Below, piece by piece: positions 52,140 through 60,882 of a DNA stretch of 64,000 bases. The notes under the pieces were generated by a model. That model saw nothing but the letters and a program-made list of their open reading frames with translations. It was not told where the DNA came from and did not search any database. The position numbers and the translations under genes were made by a program. Source of the DNA: CAZRCG01 sp964598565 (GTDB taxonomy: Bacteria > Bdellovibrionota > UBA2394); the NCBI GenBank assembly GCA_964598565.1, contig CAZRCG010000007.1:1-64000 (forward strand). The letters are read 5' to 3'. Position 1 is the first letter of the stretch. Every line of letters begins with the position of its first letter.

Positions 52140-53366
52140 ATGATTAGGGACTCTTCGAAAGTAGTATTGACGAAAGTTGCATTGATTTTTTCTTTAGTGA
52201 GTTTAATGAGCATCTCGGTTTCATCAGCACCAGACAAAAGTGGCGCTACGCAAGGTACGCCAGAAGGGGGACGACAAAATGCCTCGGGGTCGGGCGCAGA
52301 TGTGGATGAACTCTGCAGGATTGTTGTTAGAGGAATCCTGAATGCAACTCGAACACATGAAACTGGAGCAGACAATCTATCAACGGCTAATGGGGTATCG
52401 ATTGTTCGTGATGGGAACACCTTGGTGATAACTTCAGGAGACCTGCCCAATATTTATTCGATTGTTGTAGGAGGAGCCGACGAAACATGGGAGCCCCTTA
52501 TAAAAAAGCTTCAAGAGATAGATTATCGTGTGGTGGTAACGCGTACTCTAGATCCAGACTGGGTGATGATTAGCCCAGTTTATCGGCTAGATGCAGAATA
52601 TCCGTCGAGAGGTTTCTACTTTTTCAACGCATCTTCGGGAGACTTGCGACAGAATTACACCTATGAGTTGGGCTCTTACAGCGTGGAAGATGCCATTATG
52701 ACGTTTACCGGGTCGTCCCCATTTAGTCTGACGCCGTCTGAATTTCGCCCTTTAAACTCAGGCGTCGTCCTTGCGGGCAGTGCGCGTAATCTTTATATAT
52801 TGAAACCTGAAGCCGATCGAGGACTCGTCCGGGCTTTTCCTGGCCGCTACAGAACGCTCGATGCCTCGCGGCTTGACCGTAGTTCCGATAGCTCCCGAGA
52901 GGGCGGCCGAGTGCGTCGGGCGATAAGTCGAAGTGGTCGTTATATTTTAGCGAAGCGAGTTGAAACAGATGTCCTCAGTAATGACTCAGAAGCCTATCGA
53001 TTGCTTGATACAGAGACATTCAAATCGTACGAGTTACCCGCCGCTGTTTTTGGCAATCATTCATCGATTGTCAGCTATGCGTTTAGTCAAGATGAGAGGC
53101 ATCTGATGGTTCTGACACCTGAGGAACTTTCGTTTTACAAATTGAATCTTGATGCTCTTACAGCGGACCTTCAATTAGAATTGGTAGGTCTTCGAACGAT
53201 GAAGAGTGCCGATTTCGAGCAGAAAATTCACAACGGAAACTTTCTCGGATTTAATTTTTCAGGTAGCTCTTCGACATACTCGATTCAATGGTTTCTCAAG
53301 GGTGAAGGGCTAGTTTATTGGTATAGTCCCCTTTCTTTCGGAGAGCCACGACCGTCCGTTGAGTAA
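52140..53366 (+). CDS. exported protein of unknown function
   Basis: 408 residues from the ATG at 52140, which has AAGGGG seven bases upstream; an earlier in-frame start at 52104 is less likely. A signal peptide (VALIFSLVSLMSISVSSA) is followed by a Gly/Ser-rich linker and a beta-rich body with WD40/beta-propeller-like phrases (SRSGRYILAKRV; SQDERHLMVLTPEELSFYKL). No family is assigned. It starts 87 bp to the right of the MITE. Confidence 0.72.
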   Translation: MIRDSSKVVLTKVALIFSLVSLMSISVSSAPDKSGATQGTPEGGRQNASGSGADVDELCRIVVRGILNATRTHETGADNLSTANGVSIVRDGNTLVITSGDLPNIYSIVVGGADETWEPLIKKLQEIDYRVVVTRTLDPDWVMISPVYRLDAEYPSRGFYFFNASSGDLRQNYTYELGSYSVEDAIMTFTGSSPFSLTPSEFRPLNSGVVLAGSARNLYILKPEADRGLVRAFPGRYRTLDASRLDRSSDSSREGGRVRRAISRSGRYILAKRVETDVLSNDSEAYRLLDTETFKSYELPAAVFGNHSSIVSYAFSQDERHLMVLTPEELSFYKLNLDALTADLQLELVGLRTMKSADFEQKIHNGNFLGFNFSGSSSTYSIQWFLKGEGLVYWYSPLSFGEPRPSVE

Positions 53367-53403
53367 TGGTGTCTAGACCCTTTTCTCACTAATGGAAAAT
53401 TCT

Positions 53404-53457
53404 ATACCCCCCCTGATTTTTGACACAAATTGCAATAATCAGGGGGGTATGTATAAT
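53404..53457 (+). promoter_or_regulatory. inverted repeat and promoter of the AAA ATPase gene
   Basis: ATACCCCCCCTGATT (53404-53418) pairs with AATCAGGGGGGTAT (53437-53450). The second arm lies in the spacer of a promoter made of TTGCAA (53430-53435), 16 bp and TATAAT (53452-53457). The first base of a transcript from it would be close to the ATG at 53464, so the mRNA may be leaderless. A protein bound to the repeat would block the promoter. Confidence 0.55.
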
Positions 53458-53463
53458 CTATTT

Positions 53464-54612
53464 ATGCTTCATCTTCGTACTCGACTTGCAATATCCACCA
53501 TTTTATCGAGGTTGAAATTCTTTCGAATCGTTGCACTTCAGGGAGCGAGGCAGACTGGGAAAAGCGTGCTGGCCCGAGACCTACTTCAATCGCGACTGAA
53601 AAAGTCTCACTACATCACGTTTGATCAAGGTACTCACGCTAATGCTGCAAGAACGCATCCGGAAACCTTTCTGAGTAGTCACGAAAAATCGCAACCCCTC
53701 ATCCTAGACGAAGTTCAGAAGGCCCCCGAGATTTTTGATGCACTTAAAATGCGGGTGGACAATCATCCGAGCCCTGGTCAATTTCTTCTACTCGGATCGA
53801 CGGAGTTTTCACACCTCACCCGAATTCGCGAATCCCTTACAGGAAGAATGGGGCGGGTACGCATCCTTCCGATGACTCTCGCAGAAACTCTTAAGATGAA
53901 AGCGCGCAGCGATTGGAAGCGGGCAGATCTGATGAGCTATTTGAAAAATGGCGGAATGCCGGGAATTTTGAATATACGGGATCAGAATTCGAGAGAACTT
54001 GTGATTCAGGACTGGATTGATCTCACTTGCGAGAGAGATTTGTTTCAGATTAAGAAATATAGTCTCGAATCTGGCATCGCGCGTAGCATCCTCGAGCTCA
54101 CGGCAACACTCGAAGAGCCTTCGCAGGCGGCTATCGCTAGTGCGTTAAGAATTCATACTCGCAAAGTTTCTCAGTATCTCGCCGCGCTTCAAGCACTTTT
54201 TGTTATTCATCGTTTAGATCCACATCCGACAGGAACGGGAAAATCAATCTTTCTGCCTTTGGATTGCGCAATCGCCGGCACACTTGGAGCAGGCTTAACC
54301 AGGCAGCTTCACATCTGGTTGCTCAACGAGCGAATGGCTCTGAGCGAGTACTCGCATAAACAAAGAAGCCGCTTTTTTTACTATAGATCGCTTAGTAGAA
54401 GATGGATTCACTTGATTGAAAGAAATGGTAGCCACGAAAGAGCTTTTGAACTCCAGCTTTCGGAGACTCCTAAGAAAATAGATTCGGCACTCATCAAGGC
54501 TTTCCTTGCAAAGAATCCAAGATCGAGGGGGGCTGTTTATGCTCCTGTCATGGCACCTGTAAAAATAGATTCAACGGCTTTTCTGCCGTGGGAGGAAGTT
54601 GCAGCGGGTTGA
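53464..54612 (+). CDS. AAA ATPase with DUF4143 domain
   Basis: 382 residues from the ATG at 53464; the frame also opens at 53392, but those residues would be encoded by the inverted repeat and look like intergenic translation. Walker A is GARQTGKSVLARDLL and Walker B PLILDEVQKAPEIFDALK, followed by LLLGSTEFSHL (sensor 1). The C-terminal half is the DUF4143/AAA_14 wHTH region (SQAAIASALRIHTRKVSQYLAAL). Such ATPases are common in accessory DNA; the function is unknown, though a toxin-antitoxin-like or defence role has been proposed. Confidence 0.85.
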   Translation: MLHLRTRLAISTILSRLKFFRIVALQGARQTGKSVLARDLLQSRLKKSHYITFDQGTHANAARTHPETFLSSHEKSQPLILDEVQKAPEIFDALKMRVDNHPSPGQFLLLGSTEFSHLTRIRESLTGRMGRVRILPMTLAETLKMKARSDWKRADLMSYLKNGGMPGILNIRDQNSRELVIQDWIDLTCERDLFQIKKYSLESGIARSILELTATLEEPSQAAIASALRIHTRKVSQYLAALQALFVIHRLDPHPTGTGKSIFLPLDCAIAGTLGAGLTRQLHIWLLNERMALSEYSHKQRSRFFYYRSLSRRWIHLIERNGSHERAFELQLSETPKKIDSALIKAFLAKNPRSRGAVYAPVMAPVKIDSTAFLPWEEVAAG

Positions 54613-54635
54613 CCCAGAAAAATCATAAAGGTCTG

Positions 54636-54695
54636 CGGGGGTGGTTCGGCACAAAGCTGAACTTTGGTCGGACCGCCCCCGTCGAACCACTCCCG
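54636..54695. terminator. nested hairpin between convergent genes
   Basis: Outer arms CGGGGGTGGTTCG (54636-54648) and CGAACCACTCCCG (54683-54695) pair with one mismatch. A CAAAG/CTTTG inner hairpin lies at 54652-54666. It stands between the AAA ATPase stop and the nrdJ stop, so it may end both transcripts; no T run follows. Confidence 0.45.
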
Positions 54696-54717
54696 TTTAA
54701 CCCAGCCTCTCGCTAAG

Positions 54718-57700
54718 TTAAGAGCAACCCATCGAAGCACCACAGTTTAGGCACTTGTAACAGGCACCGTTACGAACGGTGGTATGCCCACAAGAATCAC
54801 AAAAAGGCGCATCTCCCATCATATTCTTTAAATAGTCGGTTTGACTTTGGTGGCGCGCGGCCTGCGAGGTCTTCGGAGCAGCTGCCACCGTAGCGGTAAC
54901 ACTGACGGGCTCCGCGGGCAGATTCTCAAGAATATCGGTTTGCTGCATCTTTTGAAGTTCTTCGGGCTTCACTTGCACAAAGTCGGTTCGTCCCAAATAC
55001 TCCATGCCGAGCACTCGAAAGACATAGTCGATGACGCTGGTGGCATATTTAATATTCGGATGATTGACGGGCCCTTGCGGCTCGAAGCGTGTGAAGGTGA
55101 ATTTTTCGACAAAGGTATCGAGTGGAACGCCGTGCTGAAGTCCCATCGAAACCGAAATGGCGAAGCAATTCATCATGCTTCTAAATGCGGCTCCTTCTTT
55201 ATGCATATCGATGAAAATTTCGCCCAGGGATCCATCAGGATATTCCCCAGTACGCAAGTAGACCTTGTGACCTCCAACTTTCGCTTCTTGAGTAAAGCCA
55301 TATCGTTTGGTGGGCAGCTTTCTTTGAAGAGCTGTAGGCATGGTGGTGGTAGTGTCTAGGGTCTTGCCTTCCACCTTTGATTCTTGAGTTTCGCCCGTGG
55401 TCGTCGCCTCTTTCTTCTCAGATTTTGTAGAAAGGGGCTGAGACGCTTTGCAACCATCACGGTAGACAGCGACTGCTTTGAGGCCCAGCTTCCAACTTTG
55501 AAGATGAATATCTTCAATATCTTCGACCGTTGTTTCGTGAGGCATATTGACGGTTTTTGAAATCGCGCCACTTAAAAAGGGCTGGACGGCTGCCATCATG
55601 CGCACATGGCCCATGGGAATAATGAATCGCTCGCCTTTATTGCCGCACTTGTTGGCGCAATCAAAAATAGCATAGTTTTCTTTGGCCAAGTGGGGCGCAC
55701 CTTCGATGGTCATCGTTCCGCAAATGATTTCATTGGTTCGCTCTACCTCGGTGCTGCTGAGACCCAGATGTTTAAAAATATCAAAGCCAGCCGCCGTGGC
55801 CGATTCTTTGGTTAGTTTCAATTCTTTCAGAATTCCTTCACCTAAGCTGCTTGTGGCAAATAAATGGCGAATATCAAAGGTTGAAGGCAGTCGTTCTTCG
55901 AGTTTACGAATGCTTTCGCGAGACAAACCTTTCTCGAGCAGCCGCTCTGTCGACAAAATAGGATTGCCTTCAAAAGTCTGAGTGCCCGTTACATAATCGG
56001 TGATCTCTTTAATTTCACTTTCGGAGTGTCCGAGTCGTCTCAAAGCGCGAGGCACTGATTGATTGATAATTTTGAACGAGCCTCCCCCTGCTAATTTTTT
56101 AAACTTCACCAAAGCAAAGTCGGGTTCGACTCCGGTGGTATCACAGTCCATCAAAAGGCCAATCGTGCCTGTAGGGGCAAGTACCGTAAGCTGAGCATTA
56201 CGATAGCCATATTTTTCTCCTAAGCTGAGCGCCATGTCCCAATCTTCTTGAGCCGCTTGAATAAGCTGCGCATCGGTAGAATGCAACTGATAGGCAGCGT
56301 CACGGTGCATGGCGATGACATCCAACATCGATTTTTCATTCTTCGAATAGCCAGGAAAAGGCGCTTTCTGAGAGGCTATTTCGGCGGAAACGCGGTAGCC
56401 GTGTCCCGTTAAAATAGCGGTTAAGGCGCCAGCCATTTGATGAGCTTCAGGCGAATCATAAGGTAGGCCGTTCATCATCAAAAGAGTTCCCAAATTTGCG
56501 TAGCCTAAACCAAGGGGGCGATAGTCGTGCGAGTTGAGTGCAATGCGGGCGGTAGGGTAGCTCGAGTAATCGACTAAAATTTCTTGGGCGGTTGTAAACA
56601 CGCGGATGGCATGTCGATAGCCATCGATATCAAATCCTGTTTTCTCATCCCAAAATTTCATGAGATTGAGAGACGCTAAGTTACAGGCCGAATCATCTAA
56701 GAACATATACTCAGAGCAAGGATTCGACGCGTGAATTCGATCGGTCATCTTACACGTATGCCATTTGTTAATGGTGGTATCGTACTGAAGGCCGGGATCG
56801 GCGCATTCCCAGGCGGCTTGGGCAGCCAGTTTCCAAAGATCTTTGGCCTTAAAGGTTTCGGAGACTTCTCCGTTCGTTCGAAAACGAGTGGAGTAGTTTC
56901 GATCGTTGACGACCGCCTCCATAAATTCATCGTTTACACGAATGGAGTTGTTCGAATTTTGTCCCGCGACGGTACGGTAAGCTTCTCCGTTAAAGTCTGA
57001 AGGATAGCCTGCGGCGATAAGTGCTTTGGCTTTTCGCTCTTCTCGCACCTTCCACTGAATGAAATCTGCAATTTCAGGATGATCCATATCGAGGCAGACC
57101 ATTTTGGCCGCTCGTCGGGTGGTGCCGCCCGACTTAGTCGCACCAGCGCCCCGGTCGAGAACTTCTAAGAAGCTAATCAAACCCGAGCTCAAGCCTCCGC
57201 CACTCAGTTTTTCTTGTTTGCCGCGTAGCCTCGAGAAATTTGTGCCAGTTCCTGAACCGTACTTAAAGAGGCGTGCCTCACTTTTTATAAGATCAAATAT
57301 ATTCATCAAATCGTCGTCGACGCTTTGAATGAAACAGGCGGAGCATTGTGGATGCTCATAGGCATTGGCCGTGGCTTCGATGCGATCGGTTTGGGGATTC
57401 CAGTAAAAATTACCGCCCGATCCTTGAATTTTATAGAACTCATAGAGGCCGCAGTTAAACCATACGGGAGAGTTGAAGGCCCCTTTTTGGTTGATGAGCA
57501 AATGGCGCAGCTCGGTTTCAAAAATTTCGGCGTCTTTCGGAGTTTTAAAATAACCTTCGAGTCGCTCGCCAGCCGTGCGAATCGAGTGAGCAATACGAGT
57601 TACCAGTTGGCGCGCGGAGGATTCGTGATCGATCTCGCCTGCTTTTTGGGCGACGCCCGCCTTTCGAAAAAACTTCGAAACGGCGATATCGGTGGCCAAT

Positions 57701-57942
57701 TGGCTCCACTCTTCGGGCACTTCGACCGACTCCATGCCGCTGACGACGGAGCCATCGGTATTAGTGATCATACTCTTTCGTTGAGCCCACTTAATTTGAT
57801 CAAAAGGGTCGACCCCTTCTTTAGTAAAATAGCGTGAAAATCGCAGTCCTAAGGCCTGAGCCACCGCCTTTTTAGAATCTGATTTTGCTTTTTCATTGGT
57901 TGTCTTTGCTGTCTGAGCCATAAATTCGCCTGTAGTTTTCAT
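54718..57942 (-). CDS. nrdJ: adenosylcobalamin-dependent (class II) ribonucleotide reductase
   Basis: About 1074 residues. It reduces ribonucleotides to deoxyribonucleotides, using adenosylcobalamin to make the thiyl radical. Landmarks: FNSPVWFNCGLYE, CSACFIQSVDDDL, GSGTGTNFSRLRG, NPCSEYMFLDDSACNLASLN, LAPTGTIGLLMDCD and DFVQVKPEELQK, with a C-terminal zinc-ribbon (CDSCGHTTVRNGACYKC, CGASMGCS) typical of NrdJ. The ATG at 57940-57942 is one option; TTG at 57952-57954 (with GGAGG upstream) and ATG at 57919-57921 are others. The upstream region carries NrdR-like boxes. Confidence 0.95.
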   Translation of the reverse strand: MKTTGEFMAQTAKTTNEKAKSDSKKAVAQALGLRFSRYFTKEGVDPFDQIKWAQRKSMITNTDGSVVSGMESVEVPEEWSQLATDIAVSKFFRKAGVAQKAGEIDHESSARQLVTRIAHSIRTAGERLEGYFKTPKDAEIFETELRHLLINQKGAFNSPVWFNCGLYEFYKIQGSGGNFYWNPQTDRIEATANAYEHPQCSACFIQSVDDDLMNIFDLIKSEARLFKYGSGTGTNFSRLRGKQEKLSGGGLSSGLISFLEVLDRGAGATKSGGTTRRAAKMVCLDMDHPEIADFIQWKVREERKAKALIAAGYPSDFNGEAYRTVAGQNSNNSIRVNDEFMEAVVNDRNYSTRFRTNGEVSETFKAKDLWKLAAQAAWECADPGLQYDTTINKWHTCKMTDRIHASNPCSEYMFLDDSACNLASLNLMKFWDEKTGFDIDGYRHAIRVFTTAQEILVDYSSYPTARIALNSHDYRPLGLGYANLGTLLMMNGLPYDSPEAHQMAGALTAILTGHGYRVSAEIASQKAPFPGYSKNEKSMLDVIAMHRDAAYQLHSTDAQLIQAAQEDWDMALSLGEKYGYRNAQLTVLAPTGTIGLLMDCDTTGVEPDFALVKFKKLAGGGSFKIINQSVPRALRRLGHSESEIKEITDYVTGTQTFEGNPILSTERLLEKGLSRESIRKLEERLPSTFDIRHLFATSSLGEGILKELKLTKESATAAGFDIFKHLGLSSTEVERTNEIICGTMTIEGAPHLAKENYAIFDCANKCGNKGERFIIPMGHVRMMAAVQPFLSGAISKTVNMPHETTVEDIEDIHLQSWKLGLKAVAVYRDGCKASQPLSTKSEKKEATTTGETQESKVEGKTLDTTTTMPTALQRKLPTKRYGFTQEAKVGGHKVYLRTGEYPDGSLGEIFIDMHKEGAAFRSMMNCFAISVSMGLQHGVPLDTFVEKFTFTRFEPQGPVNHPNIKYATSVIDYVFRVLGMEYLGRTDFVQVKPEELQKMQQTDILENLPAEPVSVTATVAAAPKTSQAARHQSQTDYLKNMMGDAPFCDSCGHTTVRNGACYKCLNCGASMGCS

Positions 57943-58287
57943 TTTGTTTCTCAATTCCTCCCTTCTTTAGAATGATGTGCTGAGATCAGGGCGTCAAATC
58001 AAAAAGCACAATATATAGTGTACCATATTAAAAAAACCCACAATAAGCTGTGGCTCACCGCATCAAGGGCCTGTAGGGGTCGCAACTTGTTTTTGGAGCT
58101 GAAGGGGCCGGACTCGTGGTTCGAGAGGCCATTCAGAAAGCCAAAGCAGAACTTCATCACAAGTTTTTCGTACTTTAGGGTCAAGAGGAAATCGAAGACT
58201 CGTTCACGGGCCAAAATAAATGGAGCTGACAGCTTTCGCTTAGGTAGTTTTGTTCATCACAGGGCGCCTTCTGGCCTACAATGAGCC
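57943..58287. other. divergent regulatory region between nrdJ and ppc
   Basis: No gene is supported here: a plus-strand 88-codon frame (58018-58284) has no visible family, no Shine-Dalgarno signal and Arg/Lys/Phe-rich chance-like composition. The region holds the nrdJ promoter with its NrdR-like boxes and the ppc promoter. Confidence 0.6.
58006..58053 (-). promoter_or_regulatory. tandem NrdR-like boxes upstream of nrdJ
   Basis: GCACAATATATAGTGT (58006-58021) agrees at 15 of 16 positions with the NrdR consensus acaCwAtATaTwGtgt. A weaker match, CCACAATAAGCTGTGG (58038-58053), begins 32 bp further, the spacing seen for NrdR tandem sites (three helical turns). They overlap the likely nrdJ promoter. 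NrdR-ATP/dATP would repress here. Confidence 0.75.
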
Positions 58288-60609
58288 ATGAAACTGTCTC
58301 ACGATTTAAAACGTTTAGTTCACACCAGCGTTGGCCTATTAGGAGGCGCTATCGCGAAAGAGTTTGGCTCTGCCACGTTTAAGAACGTGGAGTCCATGCG
58401 CCAGCGTATGAAATCGATTCGTCGTGATTCGACCGGTCGGTCTCAAACCTTGCTGAAGCGAGAACTTCGGGCGTTGGAAAAACTCGATTCCAACGAGCTT
58501 CTGAAGTTGGCCAGATCGTACGCCGTCATGCTCGAACTGATGAATGTTTGTGAGAGCGCTTACCGCAGTTTTCGTTTGAAGAAAACCTTGAAGGAGCCCT
58601 CTCAAACTCGGATGCGTCGACTCACCTTTGTTCTGACGGCGCATCCCACAGAATCAAGGCGGCCCGAGGTGCTTCGGCTCTTTGCTGATATTCAACGCGT
58701 CTTAGAGACTCATTTAGATCAGCCGTGGCGCGATTTAGAATCTCAGCTCGGCTGGCGATTGCGTCTCTTGTTGCGACGCTCGATGGCTCGCCACAAAAAG
58801 CCCAAAGTGGGGGACGAAGCCGATTTAATTTACGCAACCGCTTTGAGAACAGAACTTCTGGATCAGCTGATTCACATGAACCAGATGGGCCTGAAGGTGC
58901 GACTGCGAACCTGGGTAGGCGGCGATAAAGATGGGCATCCTGGGGTGGATGAGAAGGCGTTTTTAAAAAGCCTTCAGCAATCGAGGCGATGTCTCTATGA
59001 CTATTTAGAAGCCCAGCTTCTCGAAGCAGCGACTCATTTTCGAAGATTTGACGACGTGCAGACACAGCGAGTTTTGGTTTTCGTGCACGAGACCTTGTCC
59101 ACTCTTAAACCCCTAAAAACTCTTCAGGTGGGTGACGGTCGTCTGGTGGCTCGATGTCGAAAAGCTTTTCAAGCCTTGGTTCAGCAGCTTAAACCGATGT
59201 TCGAGTCGGATCAACATCCGTTAACTTCAGCGTTTCAACTTTGGGAGATATTTCCAGCGCTGGTCGTACCTTTAGAGCTGCGTGAATCGAGTGACATTAT
59301 ACAAGTCTCGCGGCGTGAACGAACGAAGCTAGCGATTTATAGAATGCTCAAAACCCTGAAAGACGTCGCTAAAGGAGTGCCACCGTTTTGGTATGCGCGG
59401 GGGCTGATCGTCAGCCAAACCGAAAAACCAGAAGACTTATGGAATGCTCTCGAGCTGCTGCGCCAAGTAAGATTGGCCGATGGTCTTCCTGTTGTACCGC
59501 TGCTTGAGAGCGAATCGGCTTTACGCAAAGGTCCTCGTTTAATAGAGGCAGCGTTGCGCCGGCCCGCGTTCTTAAAAAGCAGTCGTCATATTCAGTCGGA
59601 CTATTTCGAAGTCATGTTAGGTTATTCGGACTCTTCGAAAGAGGCCGGCGCCCTCACCAGTAAATTATTAATTGCTGAGTCGATGGAAGCCATCGATCGA
59701 TCTCTCAAGCGTCTGAAGCTAAAGCCCATTTTCTTTCATGGCTTCGGGGGCAGTATCGAACGCGGAGGTGGTTCCATCTTGGAGCAAACGGCAGCATGGC
59801 CAAAATCCGCACTCGACATTGTGAAACAAACGGTACAAGGCGAAATGGTTCAGCGAATGTTTGCCTCTCCTGAGATTTTTCTGAGAAGTGCGTTGCTCTT
59901 TTCTGAGGTGGCGAACCATCGTAATATCTCTCAGGGGCGCGCTGAAGCGCGTCATCGCAAGGGGCTTAAAACTTTGGCGAGTCGGTCGACCACGGCCTAT
60001 CATGATTTCTTTTTTTCTTCGGAAGGGCTTAAGCTTTTGCATGCGGCCACACCGTATGCCTTCTTGAAAGATTTAAAGATGGGTTCACGCCCCGCAAAGC
60101 GAAAAAAGGCCGCATCGCTAGCCAACTTGAGAGCCATTCCTTGGGTCATGTGTTGGACTCAAAATCGACTCTTGTTGCCTGCATGGTGGGGCTTGGGATC
60201 GGCGTGGGCTTCACAGAGTCTATCGCAACGAAAAGAGATCAAGCGTCTGTATCAGCAGAGTCCTTTCTTTCGCTCGTTCGTACGAAATCTTGGTTTTTCA
60301 TTGGCGAAAGTAGAATTGCCTGTATTTGAACTTTATTTACGTTCGTTGCAGCACGACGCCCACTACGCAGATGGTTGGATGCAGCGCGTGCTTTTAGAAT
60401 TATCTCAGGCGCAGCAGCTTTTTAGGTTTGTGACGGGGCATGAGAATTTTCTGCATTTTCGCCCATGGCTGGAAGAGAGTATTCATTTAAGGTCTAAGAT
60501 GATTCATCCGCTTAATCTTATCCAGATTATCGGAATGAAGAGAAAAGACCTCCGGCTCTTGCGCGAAAGCTCCGCTGGGATCGCTTGTGGAATGATGACG
60601 ACAGGCTAG
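58288..60609 (+). CDS. ppc: phosphoenolpyruvate carboxylase
   Basis: A 773-residue enzyme that makes oxaloacetate from PEP and bicarbonate. Catalytic and substrate motifs are visible: FVLTAHPTESRRPEV (catalytic His), TWVGGDKDGHPGV, MLGYSDSSKEAGALTSK, HGFGGSIERGGG, TVQGEMVQRMF and IPWVMCWTQNRLLLPAWWG, here with RNPLNLLQV replaced by HPLNLIQI. It is about 100 residues shorter than E. coli Ppc, mainly at the N-terminus and in inter-motif loops, and the C-terminus ends GIACGMMTTG, as usual. Single gene, convergent with the TonB receptor. Confidence 0.95.
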   Translation: MKLSHDLKRLVHTSVGLLGGAIAKEFGSATFKNVESMRQRMKSIRRDSTGRSQTLLKRELRALEKLDSNELLKLARSYAVMLELMNVCESAYRSFRLKKTLKEPSQTRMRRLTFVLTAHPTESRRPEVLRLFADIQRVLETHLDQPWRDLESQLGWRLRLLLRRSMARHKKPKVGDEADLIYATALRTELLDQLIHMNQMGLKVRLRTWVGGDKDGHPGVDEKAFLKSLQQSRRCLYDYLEAQLLEAATHFRRFDDVQTQRVLVFVHETLSTLKPLKTLQVGDGRLVARCRKAFQALVQQLKPMFESDQHPLTSAFQLWEIFPALVVPLELRESSDIIQVSRRERTKLAIYRMLKTLKDVAKGVPPFWYARGLIVSQTEKPEDLWNALELLRQVRLADGLPVVPLLESESALRKGPRLIEAALRRPAFLKSSRHIQSDYFEVMLGYSDSSKEAGALTSKLLIAESMEAIDRSLKRLKLKPIFFHGFGGSIERGGGSILEQTAAWPKSALDIVKQTVQGEMVQRMFASPEIFLRSALLFSEVANHRNISQGRAEARHRKGLKTLASRSTTAYHDFFFSSEGLKLLHAATPYAFLKDLKMGSRPAKRKKAASLANLRAIPWVMCWTQNRLLLPAWWGLGSAWASQSLSQRKEIKRLYQQSPFFRSFVRNLGFSLAKVELPVFELYLRSLQHDAHYADGWMQRVLLELSQAQQLFRFVTGHENFLHFRPWLEESIHLRSKMIHPLNLIQIIGMKRKDLRLLRESSAGIACGMMTTG

Positions 60610-60659
60610 GCTCTACGCGGTGAATGTCGAAAATTTTTTATTGCGGAATGCGTAATAGA

Positions 60660-60813
60660 TTCGAGGGTCGTGGCTCCTCTCAGAAGACCGCCTTGGCGAT
60701 GCGAATTTCAAAACAAGTATGGGGCCGGCTCCCTCGCGGCCAACAAATTAGTCTCTTGATCTACTTGCGGTTGGCCGCTCCGAGCTTCTGAGAGGAGCCA
60801 CGACCCCCTCGAA
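60660..60813. repeat. 154-bp nested inverted repeat (MITE-like)
   Basis: Terminal arms of about 27 and 29 bp (60660-60686 and 60785-60813) are complementary except for a two-base insertion, with 20 bp perfect (60667-60686 with 60785-60804). A second perfect 9-bp stem, GCGGCCAAC/GTTGGCCGC (60736-60744 and 60770-60778), lies inside. No gene. It may be a mobile miniature element or a REP-like structure between the convergent ppc and receptor genes; neither end shows a certain target duplication. Confidence 0.75.
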
Positions 60814-60882
60814 GCCATTATCACCTGAAACAATGCATCGACTGAGTCGAAGGCTCTTTCGGGAGCTGCGGTCACCTCGCCC

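Noticed and set aside
53392..53463. N-terminal extension of the AAA ATPase to the ATG at 53392
   Set aside because: The extension would be translated from the inverted repeat and promoter, and family members start near the ATG at 53464.
54841..55359. Plus-strand 172-codon frame inside nrdJ
   Set aside because: It is antisense to strongly conserved nrdJ sequence and without any domain.
58018..58284. Plus-strand 88-codon frame upstream of ppc
   Set aside because: It crosses the NrdR-like boxes, has no Shine-Dalgarno signal and no recognisable domain. Composition looks like chance translation.
57943..58287. Cobalamin riboswitch upstream of nrdJ
   Set aside because: I looked for the B12-box pattern on both strands and found none; the NrdR-like boxes explain regulation better.
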